Shown: positions 1-9,338 of the stretch, in pieces | Numbering within the stretch: the first letter of the stretch is position 1 | Layout of the letters: the number at the start of each line of letters is the position of its first letter | DNA from: Paenibacillus taihuensis | GTDB taxonomy: Bacteria; Bacillota; Bacilli; Paenibacillales; Paenibacillaceae | DNA: 64,000 nt | Assembly: GCF_003386535.1 (NCBI RefSeq) | Contig: NZ_QTTN01000027.1 | Coordinates: 24,281-88,280, forward strand | Direction of reading: 5' to 3' | Notes under the pieces: model-generated | What the model was told of the DNA's origin: nothing | What the model saw: the letters and a program-made list of their open reading frames with translations, nothing else | Database searches by the model: none | Translations under genes and position numbers: made by a program

Positions 1-1756
1 CCGTCGCGAGACTCGCCGGCAGCTCCCATTGCCAGCCAATTTCGACTGCTTGGTAGCCCTCAGTCGTAACCGTCGCTTGGACTTGTGCCCTTAACTCGGC
101 GGACGTGAGCGACTTATCACCATGCAAATATTTGAATACGTACAAGTCTCCCGCATCCGCATCGTCTACGAAAATAAGCTGTTGCTCATACGTCTCTCCA
201 GTAATCTTATCAAACAGATTCAGACTCCCATTCGGGTTTACCGTCACACGCAAGAATTCATTCTCCAGCTTGCTTTCTTCATTCTGCGGCGCTTCGAAAG
301 CTGCAGGAAGTTGACTTGGGATAACCTGATAAGAAGTGTAGCCCTGCCCCGGCACCTGCTCCGCGGCAAATCCGATAGTATAACGATCTACCGGCAGTTC
401 CGTGGGTAAGTTAATAGGGCTGAGTCTTTGTTTTCTCGTTTTGGTCTGGCTAATAATTTGATAAGGAACCTCCTCGCCCTTCGCATTAAAGATACGGAAC
501 GATTGAACGCTGTCTTTCTCCAGAAAATCAATGCACTGCTCGATCCATCCTGACAATGGCAATGTGGAGGGGTTGAACACGGCGATCAGTTGATCGTCAT
601 CTCCCATTCCCTCCTGGTTGATTCCTCTCAGCAGGCTCAGCGCTTGCCGCCGAAGAGTTTCTTCGCCAGCCTCCATCAAAGCCTCAAATCGGTCCATCAT
701 ATGTTCATGCACCTCGTCTTGGCTGCATCCACAAATGCTGTCGTGGGGATGGTTCTTCATCAGCGATTTCCATAAATACGTGAGATAGGCTTCCGGATAG
801 CTGCCTAAACCGGACATTCTTGCCCAAACCGCAAGCGGTTCGATCCACTTCTCCAACAGATCCTGTGCCTTTACGTTTTCCTGCTTAAGATAAACGCGCG
901 CTGACAGTGTGCCTGCCAGGATGTGATAATCGTCTCCCGCCCTCATCTCGCCTTTCTGAACGGCTGGCGACAAGAGCTCCGCCTCTACTCTCCGGATATG
1001 TTCTTCCAGAGTCGTATGGAGAATTTCGACCTCATCGCCAAGTGTTTCACGTAGTCCCTTCAGAATACCGCTTAAGTTCTCCTGCGCTTCCAAATGGTCG
1101 ACGCCGTTCATCAGCAAATAATTGTTGGTTTGTTTACGTTCGTCGATTTTGGCTTGAATTAGCTTTAATGTTTTAAGCGCCTTGGCTGGATCTTCGGGTA
1201 TGCGCTGCGCATTGTTGTACCAGTTCGGCATGAAGATCGCCGTTATTCGGCTATCGTCTGCACCCTCCCATAGGAATTCCTGCTCTTGATGGGATTTGAA
1301 ATTGTCGTAGCCTCTTCCAAACACGACATTGCCGATGCCGAAACCGCGAAGAATTTGCGGGATTTGCGAGATATTGCCGAACTGGTCGGGCAAGTAACCT
1401 ACCTTCATCTCTTTGTCGATTTGACGAGACATGGTGATGCCTGTCTGCAAATTCCGGATAGTTGCTTCTCCACTTGTCAAATATTCATCATTTTGCAGAT
1501 ACCAAGGCCCTATAAGGATCCTTCCTTCGCGAATTAGCTTCTCCAGACGTTCTTTGTTTTCCGGATGAATTTCGAAATAGTCTTCTAAAACAATGGTCTG
1601 ACCGTCCAAATGGAATACTTCGAATTCAGGATCAGACTCAAGTAACTCAATCAGCCCGTTGATCAGGTCAACTAGTCTGAAACGGAACTGTTCAAAGGTC
1701 AGGTACCATTCCCTGTCCCAGTGGGTATGCGAAATCACGTGAAAGCTTGGTTTCAT
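1..1756 (-). CDS. GH38 alpha-mannosidase, 3' end outside window
   Basis: Retaining alpha-mannosidase of glycoside hydrolase family 38, expected to hydrolyse alpha-mannosides in the cytoplasm after import. The translation begins MKPSFHVISHTHWDREWYL, carrying the HTHWDREW signature whose second His and following Asp are family zinc ligands. PDEY, about 70 residues later, holds the expected Asp nucleophile, and an LPDQFG motif follows. About 585 codons are visible with no stop, and family members run to 850-1000 residues, so the C-terminal part lies left of base 1. It starts 35 bp after the stop of a paralogous GH38 gene on the same strand, so the two are probably co-transcribed. Family assignment is secure. 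The substrate (plant N-glycan mannosides, mannosylglycerate or other) is not determined by the sequence. Confidence 0.93.
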   Translation of the reverse strand, partial: MKPSFHVISHTHWDREWYLTFEQFRFRLVDLINGLIELLESDPEFEVFHLDGQTIVLEDYFEIHPENKERLEKLIREGRILIGPWYLQNDEYLTSGEATIRNLQTGITMSRQIDKEMKVGYLPDQFGNISQIPQILRGFGIGNVVFGRGYDNFKSHQEQEFLWEGADDSRITAIFMPNWYNNAQRIPEDPAKALKTLKLIQAKIDERKQTNNYLLMNGVDHLEAQENLSGILKGLRETLGDEVEILHTTLEEHIRRVEAELLSPAVQKGEMRAGDDYHILAGTLSARVYLKQENVKAQDLLEKWIEPLAVWARMSGLGSYPEAYLTYLWKSLMKNHPHDSICGCSQDEVHEHMMDRFEALMEAGEETLRRQALSLLRGINQEGMGDDDQLIAVFNPSTLPLSGWIEQCIDFLEKDSVQSFRIFNAKGEEVPYQIISQTKTRKQRLSPINLPTELPVDRYTIGFAAEQVPGQGYTSYQVIPSQLPAAFEAPQNEESKLENEFLRVTVNPNGSLNLFDKITGETYEQQLIFVDDADAGDLYVFKYLHGDKSLTSAELRAQVQATVTTEGYQAVEIGWQWELPASLAT

Positions 1757-1791
1757 GGCCAGTCCCTCTCCCTTTTTTTTATCATTTGAGG

Positions 1792-4497
1792 CTATTCGCC
1801 GGCAAAGCTGAATCGAATACTCCGAATTTGTTTCGGCTCGAATGTTACGGTAATGTGCTTGCCCGCATGTTGAATGGATTCCGATTGCCTTTCTTGCAGG
1901 TTGGTCATTGCTGCTTGCGCAATAGGATCTTTGAATGTTAGAACAGCCTTTTGAGCTTCCGAAGCCGGATTGTACAGTCTTACAATCCAACCCTTTCCGT
2001 CTTCAGCCCGCTTCAGAGCACTAAGTGACAAGTTACCCTCTGTCAATCGAAGGAAGGAGCACGCTTCAACAGGAAGCTTTCCTTGCTTGCCCGGTGTTCC
2101 TTGATAATAACGTAAGCCGGCGCGGTAAGCGTCCGCCTGTCGGACAAGTTCACTGTCCGATATTCCTTCATGAATAACGATCGCGTAATTATACGTCATC
2201 GAGCGCAGGCACTGCGATCCCGGTGTTTCGAGTGCCGGCCCGGCACCAGCGTTAATCTTCAGCGGATCTGGTGAACCCAGATGCCCGACGGAACGCAGCA
2301 ACGTCAGAGCCAATGTTCTGGCAGAATCAGAACATATCTCATACTCCGTCAGATCGCCTGACAAGAGAGCAAAGCCCTTGCCATTCTCGGAAACGTCTAC
2401 GAAGCCATGCATTGGATACGTCGTGGGTGCGTCCTCCACCCACACTTCATCATTGGGTTGCTGGACAAACACCTTACGCTTCACAACGTCGAACTGGGAT
2501 CCTGCTCTTGATTGATCCGTTTGAACATTCGTCGGGAACAAGACACGCAAGCGATGATCCTTTACGCTATTGACGACAGTCGTTCTTATTTCGACTCGTC
2601 TCGTATGTCGCAAGAGCGTCACTTCTGTCTCCACGCTCACTCGATTCTTCTCCTTGGTTCTGGCGTTGCGGTCACCAGTCAGCGACAGAGGAAGGAGCAT
2701 AGATCGTGAAATGCGAATTATAGCAAAATCCGGTGTATCCGCGATGACGGAGATCGCGCATTCTTCTCCGCCGCCAACAAACACTTCGTCATACAACGGA
2801 GGGGAGTAAACGTATCCATCTCCTCGGTCGCCGCCGTCCTCGAGCGTATGTTGTCCCGGATATACACGACCGGAGTGTTTATCTGTCAGATCGAATGTGC
2901 CGTCGGAACGAATGTCCACTTTGATCCACTCATTCTCCATTGTTCTAGGCCGAGTGATCAGACTGTTATCCCAAACCTTCGATCTGCGAGTAGGTCTTGC
3001 CAATATGGTTGTATAACCTTGAGCTGGCACATACGGCATATAGAAACGAACCTTAGCAGCTTGCCAATATGGAATAAGCGGATGATGATCATAAGCATGT
3101 TTGGCAACTGCTCGTTTGCGGCTCTCCAGCACCTGCGAGGGAATCAAAGCACCATCTATACCCCTCAATTCCAGATTTCTGATTTCCTCTCCGTCCGGGA
3201 ATAAAATGTCCGCTTCTACCATGCCTTCTCCATCCTGTAGTCCGGTATGGAATACATGTATTGGTACCGCACTTTCATCCAAACCTTCTGTGTTAATTTG
3301 AGCGCTGATGCCATGCATCGCTTCATAAGCGAGTTGGGTGCTGATTTCCGACGACCATTCGAATCTCGTTTCATTCTGATCATGCACCTCATCAATGCTG
3401 CAACCGCAAATGCTATCATGCGGATGGTTCTGCAGCAGATATTTCCATGACTGGCGAAGCAGTTCGTAAGGATAATCAACCCCGCCTATTCGTGATGACC
3501 ATACTGATAGTGGCTCTGCCCAGCGCTCTAACATTACTTGAGCGCGCTCATTCTGCATCTTCAAATACATGCGCGTCGACATGACATTTGCCAATACGAA
3601 GTTATGATGACCCAAAGGTGAATAGTTCGTGCTACGAAGCTCCCCCTGCAACGATTGCAGTTCTTCGCGGTGCGCTTCCCCCTTCACCGCTTGCACATAT
3701 TGATCCACAGTGCTGTGGATGAAGGTGAACCCTTCGAAATGCTCGTTCATCCACTCCACCATCTCGACAAGATTCTCTTCCGGCATCGTATGATCCGTTC
3801 CGTTCATTAAAAGTAGATGCTTAGTTGTATTTCGGACGGTTAATTTATCCAACTCCGTCTTTATACGTTCGAGCATCTCTTCTTTGGCACTAGGCAAAGA
3901 CAATGCATTACTGTAGCCAGCATGAATCGGCAAATGATTGGCAAGCAATTTACTGCCATCTGCTCCCTGCCATATAAACTCCGATGATTTCTGCTCCGTT
4001 CCTTCAGCTCCGCCGTCAATTCCACGCCAGAATACGATGTTATCAATTCCGAATCCTTGCAGGAGCTGCGGCATCTGACTGATGTGCCCGAATATATCCG
4101 GCAAATAACCAAGCTTCACCCCTCTCCCGAATTCGTCTGCCATGCTTAAGCCCATCTCAAGGTTGCGAATAATCGACTCCCCGCTTACGAGAAATTCATC
4201 CGGCATGACGTACCATGGCCCGACATCGATTTTCTCCTCCGTAATAAGCTTCTTTAGTATTTCCTTATTGGCTGGCTTAATTTCCAAGTAATCTTCAAGG
4301 ATGATCGTTTGACCGTCGAAATGAAAAGAAGGATAATTTTTGTTTTCTAACAAATACTGCAATCTATCCATGAGCCTAACGAGTCGAATCCGGAAATTCT
4401 GATATGATAGATACCATTCTCGATCCCAGTGCGTATGGGGAACGACATGGACGATCATGTCTCCATTCGGTGGTTTCTTCTTGAACGATTTATTCAT
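1792..4497 (-). CDS. GH38 alpha-mannosidase (MngB-like)
   Basis: A complete 901-residue GH38 enzyme. HTHWDREW at residues 21-28 supplies the zinc ligands His23 and Asp25. VMPDEFLVSGES contains the predicted nucleophile Asp100, and LPDIFGHISQMPQLL (132-146) is typical of bacterial GH38 including mannosylglycerate hydrolases. No signal peptide is visible, so a cytoplasmic role is expected. It is the first gene of a two-GH38 unit and is divergent from an AraC regulator 92 bp away, which probably controls it. A CUT1-type sugar importer lies beyond that regulator on the same strand. Taken together this suggests uptake and intracellular demannosylation of a mannose-containing oligosaccharide or glycoside. 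The two GH38 copies are clearly diverged and may split linkage specificities. Confidence 0.95.
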   Translation of the reverse strand: MNKSFKKKPPNGDMIVHVVPHTHWDREWYLSYQNFRIRLVRLMDRLQYLLENKNYPSFHFDGQTIILEDYLEIKPANKEILKKLITEEKIDVGPWYVMPDEFLVSGESIIRNLEMGLSMADEFGRGVKLGYLPDIFGHISQMPQLLQGFGIDNIVFWRGIDGGAEGTEQKSSEFIWQGADGSKLLANHLPIHAGYSNALSLPSAKEEMLERIKTELDKLTVRNTTKHLLLMNGTDHTMPEENLVEMVEWMNEHFEGFTFIHSTVDQYVQAVKGEAHREELQSLQGELRSTNYSPLGHHNFVLANVMSTRMYLKMQNERAQVMLERWAEPLSVWSSRIGGVDYPYELLRQSWKYLLQNHPHDSICGCSIDEVHDQNETRFEWSSEISTQLAYEAMHGISAQINTEGLDESAVPIHVFHTGLQDGEGMVEADILFPDGEEIRNLELRGIDGALIPSQVLESRKRAVAKHAYDHHPLIPYWQAAKVRFYMPYVPAQGYTTILARPTRRSKVWDNSLITRPRTMENEWIKVDIRSDGTFDLTDKHSGRVYPGQHTLEDGGDRGDGYVYSPPLYDEVFVGGGEECAISVIADTPDFAIIRISRSMLLPLSLTGDRNARTKEKNRVSVETEVTLLRHTRRVEIRTTVVNSVKDHRLRVLFPTNVQTDQSRAGSQFDVVKRKVFVQQPNDEVWVEDAPTTYPMHGFVDVSENGKGFALLSGDLTEYEICSDSARTLALTLLRSVGHLGSPDPLKINAGAGPALETPGSQCLRSMTYNYAIVIHEGISDSELVRQADAYRAGLRYYQGTPGKQGKLPVEACSFLRLTEGNLSLSALKRAEDGKGWIVRLYNPASEAQKAVLTFKDPIAQAAMTNLQERQSESIQHAGKHITVTFEPKQIRSIRFSFAGE

Positions 4498-4589
4498 TTC
4501 CGTCCTCCATAAAAGTTGATCTGTGCACTTGTTGCGAATAGAATTAGCCTATAGACAAATGTTAAAATATTTAAAAAGGTGGCAATCGT

Positions 4590-5516
4590 ATGACGGAATC
4601 TAGAAGCTATCACCAATTGTCCAAAGAAATTCAACGTTGTCCGCTCGCGTTTGAACTGGGGGCTTTGCATATCGATATCATCAACTTTGAATATGTGCCT
4701 CCCGGGCCTTACTGGGTCGTACCCAATCACCAGCATTCATCCTACGAATTCCATTTCATATCCACAGGCAAAGGGTATGTCACGCTCGAAGACAAGACGT
4801 TTACCGTAACGAAGAACCAATGTTACTTGACCGGTCCACATGTCTATCATTCTCAAAAAACGGACGAGCATGATCCTATGGACGAATGCTCCTTACAGTG
4901 CCAGATTCGCTTGAATGCCAGCGCGCCAAAACATGAGCTGGAGGAAGCCGAGCGAATCCTGAAACTTTTGAACCGTCCTAACGGAAGTAACCATGTCGAC
5001 ACCAACGGATGCATCGGTATTTTTTTTGGCGTGCTGAGAGAAATACAAGAAAAGCGAATCGGCTATCTTATGGCGATCAAACAGCGAATGATGGAACTGT
5101 TCATAGCCGCCGTACGCAACTTGCATGGAGATAAACCAAATGAACCTATTGAGCTGCCGATGAATCATTCCGACCACTCAATCGTGCGCCACTGCATATT
5201 GTTTCTCGAAGATAATTATCAGAACCAGATTACTCTAGAAGAGGCAGCAGCTTCCATTCACTTCAGTCCCAGACACTTGGGCAGGGTATTTAAAACGATT
5301 ACCGGTCGGACTGTCCATGAATATTTGATGGCACTACGGCTAAATCGCGCCAGGCAATTACTTGAAGTGAGCGATGAATCACTTGAACAGATTGCACAGG
5401 AATGCGGCATTACCAATGGCAGTTACCTAAATACCTTGTTCAAGAAACATTTTGGCATCAGCCCGAATCAGCACCGCAAGAACTGCGTCTTGCAGAAATG
5501 CAACGTTAACCCTTAA
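4590..5516 (+). CDS. AraC-family transcriptional regulator
   Basis: A 308-residue regulator. The N-terminal cupin-like sensor (about residues 35-110) has the NHQHSSYEFHF motif and the VYHSQ segment seen in sugar-responsive AraC proteins. The C-terminal pair of helix-turn-helix motifs (about 205-300) includes IHFSPRHLGRVFK and IAQECGITNGSYLNTLFKKH. The ATG is preceded by AAAAAGGTGG at a workable distance. It is divergent from the GH38 genes and its 3' end overlaps the 3' end of the convergent permease gene by 11 bp. By context it is the local, ligand-dependent activator of the mannosidase genes and possibly of the importer. The ligand is unknown. Confidence 0.93.
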   Translation: MTESRSYHQLSKEIQRCPLAFELGALHIDIINFEYVPPGPYWVVPNHQHSSYEFHFISTGKGYVTLEDKTFTVTKNQCYLTGPHVYHSQKTDEHDPMDECSLQCQIRLNASAPKHELEEAERILKLLNRPNGSNHVDTNGCIGIFFGVLREIQEKRIGYLMAIKQRMMELFIAAVRNLHGDKPNEPIELPMNHSDHSIVRHCILFLEDNYQNQITLEEAAASIHFSPRHLGRVFKTITGRTVHEYLMALRLNRARQLLEVSDESLEQIAQECGITNGSYLNTLFKKHFGISPNQHRKNCVLQKCNVNP

Positions 5517-6390
5517 TCCCACTGAACGTAATACCTTGAATAATGTAACGCTGGAAGAACAGGAATAAAGCCATCGGCGGGATCGTGATTAAGGTCAGGA
5601 TCCCGAACTGAACATTCACCCCGACGCGCCCCATATTTGTTTTATAAATTGCACTGTAAACTGCAGTGGCAATCGGCCAGTTCTCGTTCTTTAGAATCAG
5701 AAGGGGCCAGAAGAAATCTTTCCAAACGTAAGTAAAGCCAAAGATGATCAGCGTAGCAATTACCGGCTTCGTCAGAGGAAGCATAATCTGCCAATAAACC
5801 CTGAACTCCGAAGCGCCGTCGATTCTCGCAGCTTCGAACAAATCTTTAGGTATGCCGAGGAAGAAGCTGTATAACAAAAATAATCCAAACCCATCGGCAG
5901 CTCCTGGCAGCCAATATGCCCAATACGTACCAAGCAGGTTCGTGCCCAATATCGGAAGGCTTTGAAGCGTCAAATAGTTCGGAATCATTAGCACCATGCC
6001 CGGTACCATAAGCGTAGCAAGGAAATACAAAATAAAACCTTTCTTGAGAGGAACCTGCAATACCGCCAACGAATAAGCAGCCAGCGTTATGATAATGATT
6101 TTGATGATCATAAAGCCACTGAAGAGCAATAGAGTATTCCCCATGTACTTCGCAAAGTTAAGACTTGTCCATGCCTCTATATAATAGGAAAAATGCCACT
6201 CGGACGGCAGTAGAGCAGGCGGAAACTGAAGTGCTTCTTTCTCCGTCTTGAACCCATTAAGAACAACCCAGAGTAATGGATATATCATGAATATTGCAAC
6301 CGCAACCAAGCTTAACACAGACAAGACATATCCTAGCTTGACTGCTGGTCTCTTCATGTCGAAATCGGATATGATGGAACGTCCGCGCAT
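5506..6390 (-). CDS. Carbohydrate ABC transporter permease (MalG/LacG type)
   Basis: An inner-membrane subunit of a CUT1-family sugar importer, 294 residues with six predicted membrane segments. The EAA loop that docks the ATPase is visible as EAARIDGAS at residues 186-194. It follows the partner permease after only 2 bp, so translation is probably coupled. No ATPase gene is nearby. In Bacillota such systems normally share an MsmX/MsiK-type ATPase encoded elsewhere, and I infer the same here. Its last codons overlap the convergent AraC gene. Confidence 0.95.
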   Translation of the reverse strand: MRGRSIISDFDMKRPAVKLGYVLSVLSLVAVAIFMIYPLLWVVLNGFKTEKEALQFPPALLPSEWHFSYYIEAWTSLNFAKYMGNTLLLFSGFMIIKIIIITLAAYSLAVLQVPLKKGFILYFLATLMVPGMVLMIPNYLTLQSLPILGTNLLGTYWAYWLPGAADGFGLFLLYSFFLGIPKDLFEAARIDGASEFRVYWQIMLPLTKPVIATLIIFGFTYVWKDFFWPLLILKNENWPIATAVYSAIYKTNMGRVGVNVQFGILTLITIPPMALFLFFQRYIIQGITFSGIKG

Positions 6391-6392
6391 CT

Positions 6393-7322
6393 TTACAATC
6401 CCTCCTGTTTACGGTTAAGCAGCATATAGATAGCGGACAGCGAGGCTAACGTAATAAAGAACAAGGTTCCAAGCGCTGCAGCAGGTCCAAATTTAAAGTA
6501 AACGAATGCGTAGCGGTAGATGAGATAAAGAACAGTCAGAGTCGAGTTGTTCGGACCGCCTTCCGTGACAACAAACATGCTTTGAAAGGCTTGCGCTGAA
6601 CCTATTAATTGCAGGACAAGCAGCACGAGCATCACGTTCTTCATACCTGGAATCGTAATATGAAATATACGTTTCCACACCCCTGCTCCATCAATCTCAG
6701 CAGCTTCATACGTTTCCTCCGATATGGCGCCAAGAGCAGCTATATATAAAATCGCCGTCGAACCAAAACCGGCCCAGGTATCCATAAGCACCATTGAGAA
6801 CATCGACCATGTCCCGCTTGTGATCCATGGAATGCCGTGAATCCCGATATAACCAAGCCAAGTATTCAGCAGACCTTGTGGCTCATACATCCATCTCCAA
6901 AGGGTATAGATTGCGATACCTGGCAAAACAGCCGGAATATAAACCGCCATTCGAAAGAAATTCTGGTACCGTCTCATCTCCGCAATCCATACTGCGACAA
7001 GAATAGGCAGGAAGTAACCAATAACCAAACCGTATGCCATGTATTTTGTAGTATTCCAAATCGCCTTGCCTAACAGAGGATCATTTAAAACTGTCTTATA
7101 ATTGTCCATCCCCACGAATACAGGATCCTTCACCAAGTCGTAATTCACAAACCCGATCTTTATTCCCAGATAAATAGGATACCAAAGGAAAATGCCGAAA
7201 ATCGCCACAGCCGGAATTAGAAACAGCAGGGCTAAAATTTTTTTTCTAGATCGTTGTAAACGTCTCTTGAACGGTCCAACCGTGTCGTAGGGCGCGCTTG
7301 GTCGCATCTCCACTCTAATCAC
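6393..7322 (-). CDS. Carbohydrate ABC transporter permease (MalF/UgpA type)
   Basis: The first permease of the CUT1 importer, about 305 residues with six membrane segments and an EAA loop (EAAEIDGAG, around residue 206). The exact start is uncertain within the first six codons. A GTG at the upstream end sits right against GGGGAGGA, while a second GTG three codons later has ideal spacing. It lies between the binding-protein gene and the second permease in the usual CUT1 order. A strong hairpin separates it from the binding-protein gene, which would keep its expression below that of the binding protein. Confidence 0.94.
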   Translation of the reverse strand: MIRVEMRPSAPYDTVGPFKRRLQRSRKKILALLFLIPAVAIFGIFLWYPIYLGIKIGFVNYDLVKDPVFVGMDNYKTVLNDPLLGKAIWNTTKYMAYGLVIGYFLPILVAVWIAEMRRYQNFFRMAVYIPAVLPGIAIYTLWRWMYEPQGLLNTWLGYIGIHGIPWITSGTWSMFSMVLMDTWAGFGSTAILYIAALGAISEETYEAAEIDGAGVWKRIFHITIPGMKNVMLVLLVLQLIGSAQAFQSMFVVTEGGPNNSTLTVLYLIYRYAFVYFKFGPAAALGTLFFITLASLSAIYMLLNRKQEGL

Positions 7323-7336
7323 TCCTCCCCGTTAAT

Positions 7337-7378
7337 AGCTAGAAGCCCGGTTTGCTGCGCACCCCGGGGCTTCTAGCT
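7337..7378 (-). promoter_or_regulatory. Intra-operon hairpin between binding-protein and permease genes
   Basis: A perfect 12-bp stem, AGCTAGAAGCCC pairing with GGGCTTCTAGCT, encloses an 18-nt loop region in the 80-bp gap. No long T-run follows on the minus strand. I read it as an mRNA-stabilising or partial-termination hairpin, as is common after binding-protein genes, rather than a full terminator. Confidence 0.6.
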
Positions 7379-7402
7379 TACGGCTATCCAGTATAGCTTG
7401 TA

Positions 7403-8827
7403 TTATTTACTGTTGTATGGGTCAAGCACTTGTGTTTGGAAATCATTCGCAACTTTCTTCATCAGCTCTTCAGGGTTTGCGTTCTTGTTAGACAATACGA
7501 ATTCGATCACGCTTGCTACATCTGTGTACCATGCTTGAGCCTCAACAGGAGGCTCAGGGTGGCCGGATGCGTAAAGCTGGTTATACAGCTCTGTTGGCCA
7601 TTGTACGAATGTGCCGGGATTCGCATCCCAAATTTCTTTCAGACCCTTGTAAATTTCGGAATTTTCTTTGTAAGGTCTCATCATTACATGAGCCCATACT
7701 TCTCCTTTAGACTTTAGTTCAGCCAAGCGCTCTTGCTCGTTCTTGACAGCTTCATCTTTCGTCTCCAGGAATGTTATCCAGTCAAATGCGGCTTGAAGTT
7801 TATCTTTATCTGTTACATTTGCGTTAATGATTTCAAAACTTCCGCCTTGAACAGCCTGGCTCTTGCCGCTTGGTCCAACTGGCATTGGCACGATGCCAAC
7901 TTGATCAGGCTTCATTTTGAATTGATTCATCATCATGGAAACAACCCAATCACCATGCGTAATCATAGCAATTTTGCCGTTACCAAAGTCTGTATTAATG
8001 TCAGCCCCGTCCGCAAGCGCATTCGGGTTAAGGACATCATATTTCCAGCGCAAATCTTTGTAGAATTGGAGTGCTTTTACACCAGCATCAGAATCGAATG
8101 CCGCTTTTACATTTTTCCCTTCAAATTTCTCGACTTCTCCGCCTGCCTGGTACAAGAAGTTGGACCAGATCCAAGCGGCTGCTCCGCCTTTGCCTGTCGT
8201 GCCAAAGCCTGATATGCCCTTCTCACGATTTGTAAGTTTCTTAGCTGTATCGATAAATTGATCCCACGTCCAGCCTGCTTTTGGATAAGGTACGCCAGCT
8301 TTGTCAAACAGCGCTTTGTTATACATGATGTTCATTACATAGCTGCCTTTAGGGAAGCCATAACGTTTGCCGTTGAATTCGAATAGCTTGAAAGCATCAT
8401 CCGAATACTGATCACTGTATTGCCAGTTACGGATCAACTCTGTTAGATCAGCTGCCCAGCCGCGTTCCGCGACGATACGACCCTCGGAAGCAAATACGCC
8501 GATAACGTCCGGAGCGCTATTGCCCGCCATCTTAACCGCAAACTCCTGCGCATTGTACTGCCATGTGTCTGGTTTTACTGTTACATTCGGATATTTTTCT
8601 TGGAAAGCTTTAATCCGTGCATCGAAATTCGCTCTACCGGTTTTATCCGTTTCTGCCGGATAGCCGCTTACCGTAATGGTTACGGGTTCTTGCTTTACTT
8701 CTCCTTCCGAATTATTATTGCTTGTGTTACCTCCGGTGTTACTTGCGTTACCATTCTTGTTGCCGCTGCATGCCGCCAATGAGATAGACAGAATGAGCGT
8801 TAATACGATCAGGAAACTTTTCTTCAT
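7403..8827 (-). CDS. Extracellular sugar-binding lipoprotein of CUT1 importer
   Basis: Substrate-binding lipoprotein (family 1 solute-binding protein) of the importer, 474 residues. The signal peptide ends in lipobox LAAC with Cys20 as the lipidation site, followed by a low-complexity Asn/Gly/Ser spacer. The mature region has family-1 hallmarks such as the YNKALFDKAGVPYP-type segment and the W-rich ligand-binding lobe. It is first in the transporter operon, with a strong GGGAGG site before the ATG. The long upstream region (8828-9338) has no gene and carries a cre-like box and a candidate operator. Given the GH38 genes next door, a mannose-containing oligosaccharide or glycoside is a reasonable ligand, but the sequence does not prove it. 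Confidence 0.95.
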   Translation of the reverse strand: MKKSFLIVLTLILSISLAACSGNKNGNASNTGGNTSNNNSEGEVKQEPVTITVSGYPAETDKTGRANFDARIKAFQEKYPNVTVKPDTWQYNAQEFAVKMAGNSAPDVIGVFASEGRIVAERGWAADLTELIRNWQYSDQYSDDAFKLFEFNGKRYGFPKGSYVMNIMYNKALFDKAGVPYPKAGWTWDQFIDTAKKLTNREKGISGFGTTGKGGAAAWIWSNFLYQAGGEVEKFEGKNVKAAFDSDAGVKALQFYKDLRWKYDVLNPNALADGADINTDFGNGKIAMITHGDWVVSMMMNQFKMKPDQVGIVPMPVGPSGKSQAVQGGSFEIINANVTDKDKLQAAFDWITFLETKDEAVKNEQERLAELKSKGEVWAHVMMRPYKENSEIYKGLKEIWDANPGTFVQWPTELYNQLYASGHPEPPVEAQAWYTDVASVIEFVLSNKNANPEELMKKVANDFQTQVLDPYNSK

Positions 8828-8860
8828 TAAATTTGACCTCCCACAATCGATTTAAATCAT

Positions 8861-8870
8861 GAAGCGCTTC
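8861..8870. promoter_or_regulatory. cre-like palindrome upstream of binding-protein gene
   Basis: GAAGCGCTTC is a perfect 10-bp palindrome 34 bp upstream of the binding-protein start. It contains the AAGCGCTT core of CcpA sites, although the flanks match the 14-bp consensus poorly. A TATACT -10-like box lies further upstream (about 8911), so the site would be in the leader, where CcpA could act as a roadblock. Tentative. Confidence 0.35.
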
Positions 8871-9007
8871 CTCGTTAGTAGTGCCAAGAAATCGCTTACA
8901 TGATTAGTATAAAATTTAACTTCTTTAAAAGCCTTTAAGAAATGGACATCAAAAAATGTCTTTTAATTTCCGTCACAATTCAAAAAAACGTTGCAACCAC
9001 TAAATTG

Positions 9008-9024
9008 TGTTCGTTTTAAACAAA
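9008..9024. promoter_or_regulatory. Candidate DeoR-type operator, copy 1
   Basis: TGTTCGTTTTAAACAAA lies about 180 bp upstream of the binding-protein gene. It matches 16 of 17 bases with a site at 12964-12980 and resembles one at 12436-12450 upstream of the deoR-type gene. A repeated AT-rich partial palindrome of this kind is typical of DeoR-family operators. Apart from this box, the stretch 8900-9280 shows nothing I recognise. Confidence 0.35.
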
Positions 9025-9284
9025 TTAAAACTTCTTAATGAACATAAAATTCGGACATTTTACGATTTCGGACATGAATATTTGTACTTCTTAAACGCAT
9101 TATTTATTGAATGGTGTTTGAAAAAGTCCTTTCTTTATATAAAAGGGGCTTCAAGAATGATCCTATACAGCAAACTGTTTCTCGAAAATCGTACAACCCT
9201 ATTGCTCAATCTGTAGTATGCATCTTATTGAAGAACATATTCAGGCCATTTAGTGCTCCCTGTTTTATGGCCCTCTGTAAAATG

Positions 9285-9316
9285 CAAACGTCTCCCCGTT
9301 ATCAGGGAGACGTTTG
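9285..9316 (-). terminator. Rho-independent terminator of sigma/anti-sigma operon
   Basis: A perfect 12-bp stem, CAAACGTCTCCC with GGGAGACGTTTG, has an 8-nt loop. On the minus strand it is followed by CATTTTAC. It lies 23 bp beyond the stop of the anti-sigma gene. Confidence 0.75.
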
Positions 9317-9338
9317 TAATCTTGCATGTTGATGAGAC

